From contig NC_068925.1 in the NCBI RefSeq assembly GCF_023091745.1, positions 6,634,001 through 6,698,000 of the forward strand: a stretch of DNA of 64,000 bases. Direction: 5' to 3'. This DNA comes from Budorcas taxicolor. Lineage: Eukaryota; Chordata; Mammalia; Artiodactyla; Bovidae. Positions 11,257 to 47,619 of the stretch are shown here, one piece after another. The position numbers and the translations under genes were made by a program. How positions within the stretch are numbered: position 1 is the first letter of the stretch; every line of letters begins with the position of its first letter. The notes below the pieces were generated by a model that ran no database searches, was not told the origin of the DNA, and was given only the letters and a program-made list of their open reading frames with translations.

Positions 11257-11500
11257 CGCGAGAAGTCGCTGGTTGTACGGTTCTCGCGATACTCTTCGGC
11301 TTCTGTTCTAGCACGCTCTTAAAGAGACAACTAACTCCTGCCACTTCCGTGTCAGGAGGCAGAGAAAGAAGGTTTATCCGTATTCCCAAAGTACGACTGG
11401 TCTTGTTACCTGTAGAGCTAGTGAGGTACCCTCCGCGTCGGAAGCATATATGCTCAAGGGAAGAGGGCGGGGTAAGGAGTTCCTGAATCGAAGCCATTGG
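11256..11500 (-). promoter_or_regulatory. YOD1: YOD1 promoter / CpG island
   Basis: CpG-rich sequence spans exon 1 and its upstream side. Visible elements: two TCTCGCGA half-palindromes (11282-11289, and 11256-11263 read on the minus strand so that its final A is the A of the start ATG), a GC box GGGCGGGG (11465-11472) and an inverted CCAAT (11496-11500). No TATA box is apparent. The transcription start is not determinable from sequence alone. Confidence 0.6.
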
Positions 11501-12859
11501 AATGTAACCTTGCACTTAGTTCAGAAATTATTAAATTGGGGCTTCCAGACTACGCCGGGAGAAACAAGAATCATAGTTCGGAATGCAGACGAATGCCAAG
11601 AATGGCCTGTGAGTCAAATAACCAGTTAAAGACAAATAAGTACGCGTGACTGTAGACTCGGCTGCAGCAAACATTGACTCATTGAGGTTAAGGGGCCGAA
11701 CCTTTCCACCTCCAAGAGACTGTAACTTGAAAACGTCCATTGGCCACATCAGAAAGCGCTGTATGAGGTCAGCGTCTGGGCAGAGGGCAATTGCTACCTT
11801 CAGGAGGTGGTGGCGGTATGAGGAGGGGGAATGAAGACCAACGTGTGTCATTCAGATTCCAGTTCAGGCCCTAGACATACACATACCAAAAGGACTCCAT
11901 TCCTGCCTTCAAAATAGCAAAGTACTCACATAATCAGGAGAGAGGGTGGGGTGTAAAGGACACATGACCACGGAATTTCATAGCAACGTGATAATGCTAG
12001 ATTATGTGACCTTTTCCAAACCTGTATCTCGCGAACAAAGGACGGTGCCTCGCAAATAAGTGCTCAGTAAATACTTGCTGAATGGATAAAACGGAGCTGT
12101 ATAGGCAGAGAGGGCAGCTGGGAGTTGTAAAAATTTCAAAGAGGAGATACTATTTGAGCTGTTTTGAAGGATGAATTTAATCCCCAGATGAAAGAGGAAT
12201 AAAAACATCTCTGAATTTACCTTCCAAGAAATATGTACGCATTGTTCTTTTTCCATCCTGGACGCAGAGCAGCAAAGCCTACACTGCGGAGAGGGGACTT
12301 ATAACCAGTCAAGCATCGAATGGGCCCCGGGGGCAACTGTGCACTGAAATGTGCAAACTCACACTATGAAAGTGTCTGCCTCTGAATAAGTTATATGGAA
12401 ACAGCACATCTTTTCAAACCTTTCAGGACCCAATTTTCTCTTGGAGCAGTTTTCCTCTTTGTTTCTTCAAGATGGTCATAACAACCGGTACAGCGTGGGT
12501 GGTAAACGGGAAAATAAATAAGGTGGTAAATCCGCTGGAGTACGACCACGGCTTCCGGAAGTCCCTGGTTCCGCGAAAAGAGTAGTTGATTTTCTTAGTT
12601 TACAGTGTTTGACCGAAGGGACTATGCAAACATCCTAAAATGGGATCCGCTTAAGTCCTTTGGTGGTTTACTTTAGCACATGTTAGTCGCTCAGTTGTGT
12701 CCCGCTCTCTGTAACTTGAAGCAAAGTACCTTCCTAAAGTGTGTGCTCCAGTGGTTGGATTTAACGAGATCCCGCCGGGATTCAGTGAGGAGAGCGTTAA
12801 TCTTCAAACATTTTTTTTCCAGTCACCAAAAAGCCACACCCCCTCAAGACGTCCACTAG
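11501..12859. other. Intergenic spacer between YOD1 and PFKFB2 promoters
   Basis: Mostly single-copy sequence with no supportable exon. A stretch of about 30 bp at 12681-12713 resembles the Bov-A 5' box (tagtcgctcagttgtgtcc), too short to call firmly. Confidence 0.5.
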
Positions 12860-13139
12860 TTCACTCTCGCGATAGTACGAAAAAAAGTCCGGCTTTTTAT
12901 TAACCCCGCCCCCAGCCGTGCTAGTTGCCAAGCAACGGTGTAGCCAACCTCCACGGCGCTGGGAGACTCGCGAGCTCGCGCTAGTTCACCTTCACAGGTC
13001 CCTCCTCCTACCCGAGCGAGCGTCCGCGAGCCCCGCCCCCCGGAGACCGCGGGCGCTCGATTGGCCGAGGAACCTCTCCAGGTGAGGGCTGAGGCCGGGG
13101 TGGGCGGGGCCTTGCAGGGCACGTGATCCGCCGGCAGCT
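12860..13139 (+). promoter_or_regulatory. PFKFB2: PFKFB2 CpG-island promoter
   Basis: GC-rich TATA-less promoter. Seen directly: TCTCGCGA at 12865-12872, several GC boxes (near 12904, 13033 and 13101), an RFX-type X-box GTTGCCAAGCAAC (12924-12936), and an E-box CACGTG (13120-13125) of the USF/TFE type, immediately before the probable first exon. Confidence 0.6.
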
Positions 13140-13191
13140 GGTGCTCCCGACCCCGGCCCCAGAGTCGGCTCCCGCCTGTTAGCCTCTACGG
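13140..13191 (+). other. PFKFB2: Probable PFKFB2 5' untranslated exon
   Basis: A good donor (ACGG|GTAGGT, GT at 13192-13193) ends the CpG-island segment. The next exon begins at 14284, after a clear pyrimidine-tract acceptor. The 5' boundary is arbitrary. Other alternative first exons are possible. Confidence 0.5.
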
Positions 13192-14300
13192 GTAGGTACC
13201 GGGGCCGCAGGCGGGAGGGGTCTTAGGGTGGACGGCGGCTGTGTAGCACCTTGAACGGGCTTGGCAGGCGACAGGAGGCAGGCTGCCTGGACCTTGATGA
13301 GGTGCGGGAAGATGAAGCCACGCTGTTTGGGGCAAGTCCGGTTCCCCCGCCCCCACCCCAGGCATTACCTGGAGTGCGTACGTTTAGGGACCCAGAGCCG
13401 CAGCTGATGGGTGAGTTCAGAGGATGTGCGTGGTCAGTGGAAGAACTGCAAGGTCCCTGAAGCACTGGGGGTCTTTCTCACGAGTCCCTTGTCTGGGATT
13501 GCGGAGTGAACTCGGGGCTCTCCCACTCCAGTTAAGACTCAGGACTTACCCCTTATGCTGCGAGTGACCTTGGGAAAGTTATTTACCGCCTCTAGTTGCA
13601 GGGTGATTCTACCATTGACTGCTTCCCAGGAGATGTATGGGGAGGGAGTGCGGACCAGGGGTTGAGAGTAACACCACAAGGGAAAGTGGTGGCGTCCGGG
13701 GGCTGTCCCCAGGTCCAGCTGCGGTTTTTCTTCTGGGGGACATGTTTGTGATGTTCCCACTTCTCATTTTTTTTCCCCCCCCCGAACTGAATCCTACCAT
13801 TGGACTACGATTGCTTTATGATAATGAACTTGATCTAGTCACAACCCACCCTAGCCCCACCTGATGCCACCACTCTCCCCAGATTCTTAACCTGGAATCT
13901 GAGGTTAGGAGGGAACTTGGATAAGCCATTTAATTGATTAACCTCAGTTTTTTTTTTAATCTAAAATGGGGAGAAGTAGCAATGGGAGCAAAATCTGTTT
14001 ATATAGGATTATTGGAAGGATTGAAGGAGATAATTTATGTGAATGTAAACTCCTAAGTCAGCGTTATAAGTGCAGGGTTCTGGTGCAACTCTTCATAGAT
14101 AAGGAAACAGAGGGCTGGAGATATTCATGAATCCTAGGGCATGTAACTATTAACTGGGAGAAGGAGAGCTGGATTTGACACTTGGCCCAGGGTTCTGTCA
14201 CTTGTACCTCAGTGGTCCTCTTTTGGGGGTTCTAAGGGTTCTTTTCTTCCTTCTCTTCTTTACATTCCTTTTGTCCCTTCCAGACATTTGAAGAGTTGCC

Positions 14301-37978
<23,678 letters not shown>

Positions 37979-39805
37979 TGGCGTGAAGGCTGAGGCCAGA
38001 ACGCTCCCGGAGACTGGGGTCTGCTGAAGACCTGGGCGTGTCAGCTCCACTGGGGCTGGAGCAGGAAGTCCCGTGGGGCCCAGACATTCGGGGCCACCTG
38101 AGTGAGCCTGGAAAAGCTGCCCCCCATTTCTTCCCCTCATGCCTAATGGAAACGACAGTCACCGTGAAAAGCTCAGCTTCCCTGTGCCTGCAAACGTTTC
38201 ACAGGCGGAGCTAACGCGTTTTGATCACCTCTCTGCTGGGTTTGGCCCATGTTGGCCAATCCTGTTCTCTTTCAGCAGTTTAACATCTGACCAGTGACTG
38301 TCCTCCGGGCTGGATATTCTTTGCCTAATGTACAGATGCAGCGCTTCAGATTTAGCTGTTGCCACATGAGAGGGCTGAACTCGTCCCGCAAACCTTTTCT
38401 GTGCTCTAAGAGCTGGGCTCTGCATCCACTCCAGGTGCACAGGCTAGAGTGTAATAGGTCACTTATTCCGTCACATTGGAAGCAAGAGGCAAATTCACCG
38501 GGTGGATGGAGGGTGTCTGACAAATTTAGTCCCCGGAAGGTCTCTTCTGCGGTGATGGAAGAGCAGCATCAGTAGCCACCTTTCCATTTAGAGAAGTTGT
38601 TCTCGTTCCAGGCCCCTTGAGGGCAGGATCTGACTGCAAGACTCCCCGAAATGGGTGCCCTTCTTCTGAGTTCTGAGCAGCTATGCTCTCTGCTGATACT
38701 GACTCTGTGTATCTCTCAGAGTGTAAGAGGGCTGAAGTCATCTCTGGTGGTTGGGAATGAGGGATGGAGAGAAAAGTAGGGTGCCATTTGGATCACCTGA
38801 AGAAGTAAATGAAATTTCTTGGGAATCACCTCTCCCAGGGAGTTCTTTTGGTGTCAAGACAGGTGCAGGGAGACCTGCCCTTTTGTGAGGTCTGTTGCCG
38901 TAATACAGTATCTGAGAAAGCTGTGGCTGTGACTTCAAGAGCATCTGGTCTTCTAGTCCCTTCCTCTTGGCTAGTTGTCACGTCTCCTGGTCCCTCATGT
39001 AGAACCTTGGTTGCCCGCTCCCCCACCTCAGCACATTAATCGTGTGGTTTCCCTTGATGATAAACCAAGCAATTATTCCCTAGGTCAGTGATTGTCAGAT
39101 GTACGAATATGTCTCTGTAGATGAGATTTTAATACGCTACTGCTCCTGAAAGAGGATATGGAAGCTCCCAAGGATACTATATCATACAAGCAAAAAAAAA
39201 AAAAAGTTTTTTTTTTTTGTTAAGAATAGTAGGTTTCTAGCTTTTAAAACTTTTTTCCCCTTTTCATTCAGATGGCCCACTTGCTGGGCAAGAGGGTGAG
39301 TAGCAAGAAAAGTAATGCAATGCAGCTTTTCCCAAATGATTCTTTAATATTGTGGATGATACAGGGCTCTGTTATCTAAGGTGTGATGCGCTGGGCTGCT
39401 GGCAGTTCAGCAACCAGCAACTAGGACCTTATTTAAATGCACAAGGCTGCCTTCAGAAAGGTCTCCTGACTGCTCTGTAGCAGGTAATTTTTATCTGTCT
39501 GCTCATAGCATGTTGTACTGTAATGATTTTGTTCTGTGATGCAGATTTCTTTCTGCATCTAAATATATTGTCTTTTGATGACCTGATAATGTTGTTTAGT
39601 TATTTATTCATCCACATAAGGTATTTTAAATCCCTATATTAATGTCTGCTTGTATGTACGGTTATTTGTATTGTTTTCTTTTGGTAGAAATTTAGGTAGT
39701 TTGAGTATTTAATTTTAATGTCCATAGAATTACCTTAAATTAAAATTTCAGAATGTAGTATCTGTCTTCTGGAAAAGGATAATAAATATGTTAAGGCACA
39801 GTGGG
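37979..39805 (+). other. PFKFB2: Putative 3' UTR of the 531-aa PFKFB2 transcript
   Basis: Largely single-copy sequence after the TGA, with AATAAA at 39781-39786. An A/T homopolymer pair lies at 39190-39219. The end is inferred. Confidence 0.4.
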
Positions 39806-40675
39806 TTTCTTTTGAATACTTTTTTTTCATTGATTTTTATTATAAGTATAAACCAAGAGATGCATTTCTCTGGAGAAAAGTTTATCTCCTGGATAAATAA
39901 AATCATGCTAAAATTTTTAAGTAATATGTATTGCTTTTATAATAAGAAATACAATAAAAGTTATTTTTTATTAATACAGCTAAGTTTTAAAATCACACAC
40001 AAAGCAGGATAATATATGGCACATAATACATTCACAAAATAGTAACATGCAAAATGTATTCGAAGCTAGCTTCTTTAAAACTATACTCAAATTATTAGAT
40101 TGTGTATATATTTCCAATTGGTTTTAACTGGCAACTCATTTATCAAGTTCCATTAGCATTTCAAAATGATAATGAGATCATTACTGCCATGCATTATCAA
40201 CATTCTAGAGCTTTATTTATTAACTTTATTTAATGATCACCTTTGAATTGCCATGCTATGTCTAAAAGAAAGTCTCTGTCCTCTTTCTAGAGTTTATTAT
40301 TAGGAAACAGTTAACAGCAGGTCTGTACCCCATACCTTCTTGCTGGGAATGCCTTCCCCCTTGTGAATGACCTTGACCAAGGCCATTTTTACATAATAGT
40401 TGTATTTTGATAGCAAATATTAATGATAAAGGAACTTGGAACACACTCTAGGGCCGTTAGCAATGATATAAATGAAAACGTTCATAATAACAGTAAAGCA
40501 ATTATAAATTCTATAAACCCAAGAGCTCTGATAGCATTAAAATTATGTATTCTCCTAGTCTGAAATTGAGAGGAAGTGCTAACTATATAGAGTTTAGCAG
40601 TATATCTGGAGGAGAAACAGTGACAAGAGTGTCAAGGGTGTAATTTCCTTGGAAAACTCTCCAAGCCCTTCTGTG
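39806..40675. other. Intergenic AT-rich DNA
   Basis: No gene, RNA or recognised repeat. Confidence 0.5.
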
Positions 40676-40879
40676 CTAGTGTTAGTCGCTCAGTTGTAGC
40701 ATGTCTGACTCTGTGCGACCCCGTGGACTGTAGCCCGCCAGGCTCTTCTGTCCATGGGATTCCCCAAGCAAGGTTACTGGAGTGGGTTGCCGTTTCCTCC
40801 AGTGGATCTTCCAGACCCAGGGGTCGAACCCACATCTCCTGCGTTGCAGGTGGATTTTTTGTCTGAGCCAGGGAAGCTC
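40676..40879 (-). mobile_element. Bov-tA SINE
   Basis: Reverse element, from tagtgttagtcgctcagttg to gtctgagccagggaagc. Confidence 0.88.
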
Positions 40880-42046
40880 TGTTGTAAGTGTCTCTTACTC
40901 AGCAGTCAAGCCATTGTAGAGGGCTGGCAGTGTCCGTGATCCTTCTTGTTTTACAAACAGGTGAATGAACACCCTTACTGAGTGGCTCACCACCTCAATA
41001 CTGGTTGAGTTTTTGTCAAATTTCAAGATTTGTGATGGTGAGGGCTCAATAAACACAGAATATATAAATGGAATAATGCAACTTGTAAAAATAGGTGGAA
41101 GCTTCAAAGAATATCAGGATAAGAAAATGACTGATTGTAGAGTACTCCAAGTGTTGGGTAATGGTCATCGTTTGCTTTATTTCTGTAGCTGTAACTACTA
41201 CATGTTTTGAATCTCTCCAGGTCTTCACTGGGGACTCGCCATGACGAACGGCAGCGTTTGGTTAACTAGCTTGTCCTTGTTGGTGACGACCCTACTGGCA
41301 CTTCTGGCAGTCTGGCAATAGCCTGTTTCCATGCCATACGGTCTCAAAGTATTCTGCACCAACAACCTACAGTCATTGTCTAGATCATTTGAGGTTCACA
41401 CACATAAGTTGTGCATACAGTTTAGGGGTGGTCATGACCTCCCGAAACCTATTCTTGGACCTCAGAGTAGGAAACTAGGAGGTAGATGATAATCTCCACA
41501 CTTACTCATACCCCATTTTCCTTTCTTTGACATAAAAAAAGAGATATCTATTTGATATTAACTCATTTAAGCAGAGAATGGGAATATATGAAATTCTGAA
41601 ATGCTTACTTTTTTTTCCTTTAACTGGCCTTTGTGGAATTTGAGTAGATTGTAATAAGATAACATTGCTCTTCATGGAAAGTAATATTTTCTTTTTCCTA
41701 AAAACGTCAAGAAACAAAGTCTTCTTTTATTTTCATCAAGCCAATTGCATTATGGGCAGGATAACTCCCTTCAGAGCTCCCTTCTGAATTACCAAAGACG
41801 CTTAAGTACCATTTTTGGTTGTGTATGTGATACCTCACATTTGAAAACTAGGTTATATTCTATAGGTGAGTTTCTGCTTGCAATTAAGTGAAATAATTTC
41901 AGAGGCATAGGTACCCTTGGGAAGAGCATTCCGGATCTAATGGGGCCTTGCCTCAATAATGGTGAAAGTAATGCCCTTCACCAAGTACCTAACCTGCTTT
42001 CAGAGAATAGCTTGTTTATCCATTTGGGTTTTCTTCATTAGTAATA
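40880..42046. other. Intergenic DNA
   Basis: No supported gene. A 26-codon frame at 41241-41321 is noted in the findings. Otherwise unremarkable. Confidence 0.5.
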
Positions 42047-42539
42047 CACTTACCTTATTGTTTTTCTTTTTCCTTAATATATTTTTATTGAAGTATAGTT
42101 GACTTATAATGTTTCAGGTACACAGCAAGGTGATTTAGTTGTATGTGTATGTACACATATATTATTTTTCAGATTATTTTCCATGATAGGCTATTACAAA
42201 ATATTGACTGTAGTTCCCTGTGCTATACAGTAAATCTTTGTTGCTTGTTGTGTATCTATTTTTTTTAAATTAGAAATTTGGCATTCTATTCATCCTAAAT
42301 CAAACAAGTAGAATCAAAAAGTTATAAATTTTATAGCTAGGCAAAAATTCAGAAGTTTTCTGAAGTATATATATTATACATACTATTTATATATATGTGT
42401 GTACAATTTTTTTTCTATTATGCTTGATAAAGGCTTGAGAAAGAACATCAGAAACAAAAAAAGATGGAGAAATTGGAAAACAAACTAAATGAAATGGGAA
42501 CAGTGAATATGAAATAGAAAAAGTGAAACAAACTAGGTA

Positions 42540-42690
42540 AAAGATCATCATATAGTCCAGTTTTTAAACATGGCTGCTCATTAGAAACAAATCGGAAGCT
42601 TTGGATAAAAAAAGCAATACCTGGGCATTTGTATTTTTCAAAAAATTCCAACATAATTCTGATATGCATCTGGATTTTAAAAAGTGATTA
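42540..42690. mobile_element. Possible hAT MITE relic inside the older L1 block
   Basis: acatggctgctcattagaa, aatacctgggcatttgta and attctgatatgcatctgga resemble a MER5-class MITE. If correct, this is older than the L1 around it. Confidence 0.4.
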
Positions 42691-43756
42691 TAGGTTTTTC
42701 TATTAAATGGTTCTTTGATGATAGAATTTTATTATTTTCTGTTGCAATCATGATACAATGGTATTAAGTGAATAATAGTTACATAATCACAATAGTAAAA
42801 GATTTTTATCAGTTTTCACAATCAACAGCCAGACCAAGAAAAAAAACATAATCACAAGTCACAATGGAAACATGATTAACAATGTAAAATAATTACATAC
42901 AATTTGGGGAGTTAAGTGGAGTGATGTGGTAAGTGGAAGTGCGTGCATGCACGTTTTCATCCACCCAGTCATTCTGTGTCCTTTGGTTGGTACATTTAAG
43001 CCATATACAGTTAAGGTAATTATTGTTACATATAATCCTATTACCATTTTCTTAGTTGTTTTGGGTTTATTTTGTGCAGGTCTTTTCCTTTTTTTGTGCT
43101 TTCTGCCTAGAGAAGTTTCTTTAGCATTTGTTGTAAAGCTGGTTTGATGGTGCTGAAATCTCTCTAACTTTTGCTTGTCTGGAAAGCTTTTGATTTCTCC
43201 ATCAAATCTGAATATGAGCCTTGATGGGTAGAGTATTCTTGGCTATAGTTTCTTCTCTTTCATCATTTTTAAATATATTGTGCCTTCCCCTTCTGGCTAG
43301 TAGAGTTTCTGTTGAGAAATCAGCTGATAGCCTGATGCGAGTTCCCTTGTATGTTATTTGTTGTTTTTCTCTTGATGCTTTTTATATTTTTTAATTTTGA
43401 TTTTAATTTTTTTAAATTTTATTTTTACTTTATTTTACTTTACAATACTGTATTGGTTTTGCCATACATTAACATGAATCCACCACAGGTGTATACGAGC
43501 TCCCAATCCTGAATCCCCCTCCCACCTCCCACCCCATATCATCTCTCTGGATCATCCCCGTGCACCAGCCCCAAGCATCCTGTATCCTGTATCGAACATA
43601 GACTGGCGCTTCGTTTCTTACATGATAGTATACATGTTTCAATGCCATTCTCCCAAATCATCCCACCCTCTCCCTCTCCCTCACAGTCCAAAAGTCCGTT
43701 CTATACATCTGTGTCTCTTTTGCTGTCTTGCATACAGGGTCATCATTACCATCTTT

Positions 43757-46700
43757 CTAAATTCCATATATATGTGTCAGTATACTGTATTGGTGTTTTT
43801 CTTTCTGATTTACTTCACTCTGTATAATCGGCTCCAGTTTCATCCACCTCATTAGAACTGATTCAAATGTATTCTTTTTAATGGCTGAGTAATACTCCAT
43901 TGTGTATATATACCACGACTTTCTTATCCATTCATCTGCTGATGGACATCTAGGTTGTTTCCATGTCCTGGCTATTATAAACAGTGCTGCGATGAACATT
44001 GGGGTACATGTGTCTCTTTCAATTCTAGTTTCCTCGGTATATATGCCCAGCAGTGGGATTGCTGGGTCATAAGGTAGTTCTATTTGCAATTTTTTGAGGA
44101 ATCTCCACACTGTTCTCCACAGTGGCTGTACTAGTTTGCATTCCCACAACAGTCTAAGAGGGTTCCCTTTTCTCCACACCCTCTCCAGCATTTATTGCTT
44201 GTAGTCTTTTGGATCGCTGCCATTCTGACTGGTGTGAAATGGTACCTCATTGTGGTCTTGATTTGCATTTCTCTGATAATGAGTGATGTTGAGCATCTTT
44301 TCATGCGTTTGTTGGTCATCCGTATGTCTTCTTTGGAGAAATGCCTATTTAGTTCTTTGGCCCATTTTTTTGATTGGGTCGTATATTTTTCTGGAGTTGA
44401 GCTGCATAAGTTGCTTGTATATTTTTGAGATTAGTTGTTTGTCAGTTGCTTCATTTGCTATTGTTTTCTCCCATTCTGAAGGCTGTCTTTTCACCTTGCT
44501 TATAGTTTCCTTTGTTGTGCAGAAGCTTTTAAGTTTAATTAGGTCCCATTTGTTTATTTTTGCTTTTATTTCCAGTATTCTGGGAGGTGGGTCACAGAGG
44601 ATCCTGCTGTGATGTATGTCGGAGAGTGTTTTGCCTATGTTCTCCTCTAGGAGTTTTATAGTTTCTGGTCTTACGTTTAGATTTTTAATCCATTTTGAGT
44701 CTATTTTTGTGTGTGGTGTCAGAAAGTGATCTAGTTTCATTCTTTTACAAGTGGTTGACCAGTTTTCCCAGCACCACTTGTTAAAGAGATTGTCTTTACT
44801 CCATTGCATATTCTTGCCTCCTTTGTCAAAGATAAGGTGTCCATCAGTGTGTGGATTTATCTCTGGGCTTTCTATTTTGTTCCATTGATCTCTATTTCTG
44901 TCTTTGTGCCAGTACCGTACTGTCTTAATGACTGGCTTCGTAGTAGAGCCTGAAGTCAGGCAGGTTGATTCCTCCAGTTCCATTCTTCTTTCTCAAGATT
45001 GCTTTGGCTATTGGAGGTTTTTTATATTTCCATACAAATTGTGAAATTATTTGTTCTAGTTCTATGAAAAATACCACTGGTAGCTTGATAGGGATTGCAT
45101 TGAATCTGTAGATTGCTTTGGGTAGTATACTCATTTTCACTATATTGATTCTTCTGATCCATGAACATGGTATATTTCTCCATCTATTAGTGTCCTCTTT
45201 GATTTCTTTCATCAGTGTTTTAGAGTTTTTGATATATAGGTCTTTAGTTTCTTTAGGTAGGTATATTCCTAAGTATTTTATTCTTTTCGTTGCAATGGTG
45301 AATGGAATTGTTTCCTTACTTTCTTTTTCTACTTTCTCATTATTAGTGTATAGGAATGCAAGGGATTTCTGTGTGTTGATTTTATATCCTGCAACTTTAC
45401 TATAGTCATTGATTAGCTCTAGTAATTTTCTGGTGGAGTCTTTAGGATTTTCTATGTAGAGGATCATGTCATCTACAAACAGTGAAAGTTTTACTTCTTC
45501 TTTTCCAATTTGGATTCCTTTTATTTCTTTTTCTGCTCTGATTGCTGTGGCCACAACTTCCAGAACTATGTTGAATAGTAGCGGTGAAAGTGGGCATCCT
45601 TGTCTTGTTCCTGACTTTAGGGGAAATGCTTTCAATTTTTCACCATTGATGATAATGTTTGCTGTGGGTTTGTCATACATAGCTTTTATTATGTTGAGGT
45701 ATGTTCCTTCTATTCCTTCTTTCTGGAGAGTTTTTATCATAAATGGACGTTGAATTTTGTCAAAGGCCTTCTCTGCATCTATTGAGATAATCATATGGCT
45801 TTTATTTTTCAATTTGTTACTGTGATGAATTACATTGATTGATTTGTGGATATTGAAGAATCCTTGCATCCCTGAGATAAAGCACATTTGGTTATGGTGT
45901 ATGATCTTTTAAATGTGTTGTTGGATTCTGATTGCTAGAATTTTGTTAAGGATTTTGCATCTATGTTCATCAGTGATATTGGCCTGTAGTTTTCTTTTTT
46001 TGTGGCACCTTTGTCAGGTTTTGGTATTAGGGTGATGGTGGCCTTGTAGAATGAGTTTGGAAGTTTACCTTCCTCTGCAATTTTCTGGAAGAGTTTGAGT
46101 AGGATTGGTGTTAGCTCTTCTCTAAATTTTTGGTAGAATTCAGCTGTGAAGCCGTCTGGACCTGGGCTTTTGTTTGCTGGAAGATTTCTGATTACAGTTT
46201 CAATTTCTGTGCTTGTGACGGGTCTATTAAGATTTTCTATTTCGTTTTGGTTCAGTTTTGGAAAGTTGTACTTTTCTAAGAATTTGTCCATTTCTTCCAC
46301 ATTGTCCATTTTATTGGCATATAATTGCCGATAGTAGTCTCTTATGAGCCTTTGTATTTCTGTGTTGTCTGTTGTGATCTCTCCATTTTCATTTCTAATT
46401 TTATTGATTTTATTTTTCTCCCTCTATTTCTTGATAAGTCTGGCTAATGGTTTGTCAATTTTATTTATCCTTTCAAAGAACCAGCCTTTTGCTTTGTTGA
46501 TTTTTGCTATGGTCTCTTTTGTTTCTTTTGCATTTATTTCCACCCTAATTTTTAAGATTTCTTTCCTTCTACTAACTCTGGGGTTCTCCATTTCTTCCTT
46601 TTCCAGTTAATTTATTTGACTTTTTTCTTGTTTCTTGAGGTATGCCTGTATTGCTATGAACTTTCCTCTTAGTACTGCTTTTATAGTGTCCCACAGGTTT

Positions 46701-47568
46701 TGGGTTGTTGTGTTTTCATTTTCATTCTTTTCTATGCATATTTTGATTTCTTTTTTTATTTCTTCTGTGATTTGTTGGTTATTCAGAGCGTGTTGTCAGC
46801 CTCCATATGTTGGAATTTGTAATAATTTTTCTCCTGTAATTGAGATCTAATCTTAATGCATTATGGTCAGAAAAGATGCTTGGAATGATTTCGATTTTTT
46901 TTAATTTATCAAGGTTAGATTTATGGCCCAGGATGTGATCTATCCTGGAGAAGGTTCCATGAGCACTTGAGAAAAAGGTGAAATTCATTGTTTTGGGGTG
47001 AAATGTCCTATAGATATCAATTAGGTTTAACTGGTCTATTGTATCATTTAAAGTTTGCATTTCTTTGTTAATTTTCTGTTTAGTTGATCTGTCCATAGGT
47101 GTGAGTGGGGTATTAAAGTCTCCCACTTTAAGTGGGGTATTAAAGTCTCCCATTATTGTGTTATTGTTAATTTCCCCTTTCATACTTGTTAGCATTTGTC
47201 TTACATATTGCGGTGCTCCTATGTTGGGTGCATATATATTTATAATTGTTATATCTTCTTCTTGGATTGATCCTTTGATCATTATGTAGTGGCCTTGTCT
47301 CTTTTTACAGCCTTTGTTTTAAAGTCTATTTTATCGGATATGAGTATTGCTACTCCTGCTTTCTTTTGTCTCTATTTGCATGGAATATCTTTTTCCAGCC
47401 CTTCACTTTTAGTCTGTATGTGTCCCTTGTTTTGAGGTGGGTCTCTTGTAGGCAGCATATATAAGGATCTTGTTTCTGTATCCATTCAGCCAGTCTTTGC
47501 CTTTTGGTTGGGGCATTCAACCCATTTACGTTTAAGGTAATTATTGATAAGTATGATCTCATTGCCAT
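43757..47568 (-). pseudogene. L1 ORF2 (endonuclease/reverse transcriptase), broken
   Basis: About 3.8 kb, the full L1 ORF2 length. Recognisable pieces: endonuclease start (ITLNVNGLNAPTKRQRLAEW, from 47568), the GDFN catalytic box (near 47150, duplicated), RT entry (NYRPISLMNIDAK near 45960), block A (IDAEKAFDKIQR), the RT active-site box with FVDD in place of FADD (about 45480), and the C-terminal region ending at 43757. Frameshifts or stops lie near 47340, 46310-46780, 45900, 44960 and 44230. The FADD to FVDD change also hits the catalytic box. Confidence 0.9.
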
Positions 47569-47619
47569 TTACTTTATTGTTTTGGGTTCAGGTTTATACA
47601 CCCTTTTTGTGTTTCCTGT

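Noticed and set aside
11018..11486. Several plus-strand and alternate minus-strand frames over YOD1 exon 1
   Set aside because: Shadow frames caused by high GC content. Only the frame starting at 11256 matches YOD1 and splices correctly to exon 2.
12681..12713. Bov-A-like 5' box in the intergenic spacer
   Set aside because: Only about 30 bp of similarity, too short to call as an insertion.
43622..46610. Numerous plus-strand frames opposite the younger L1
   Set aside because: Antisense shadows of L1 ORF2; hydrophobic runs arise from complementing A-rich coding sequence.
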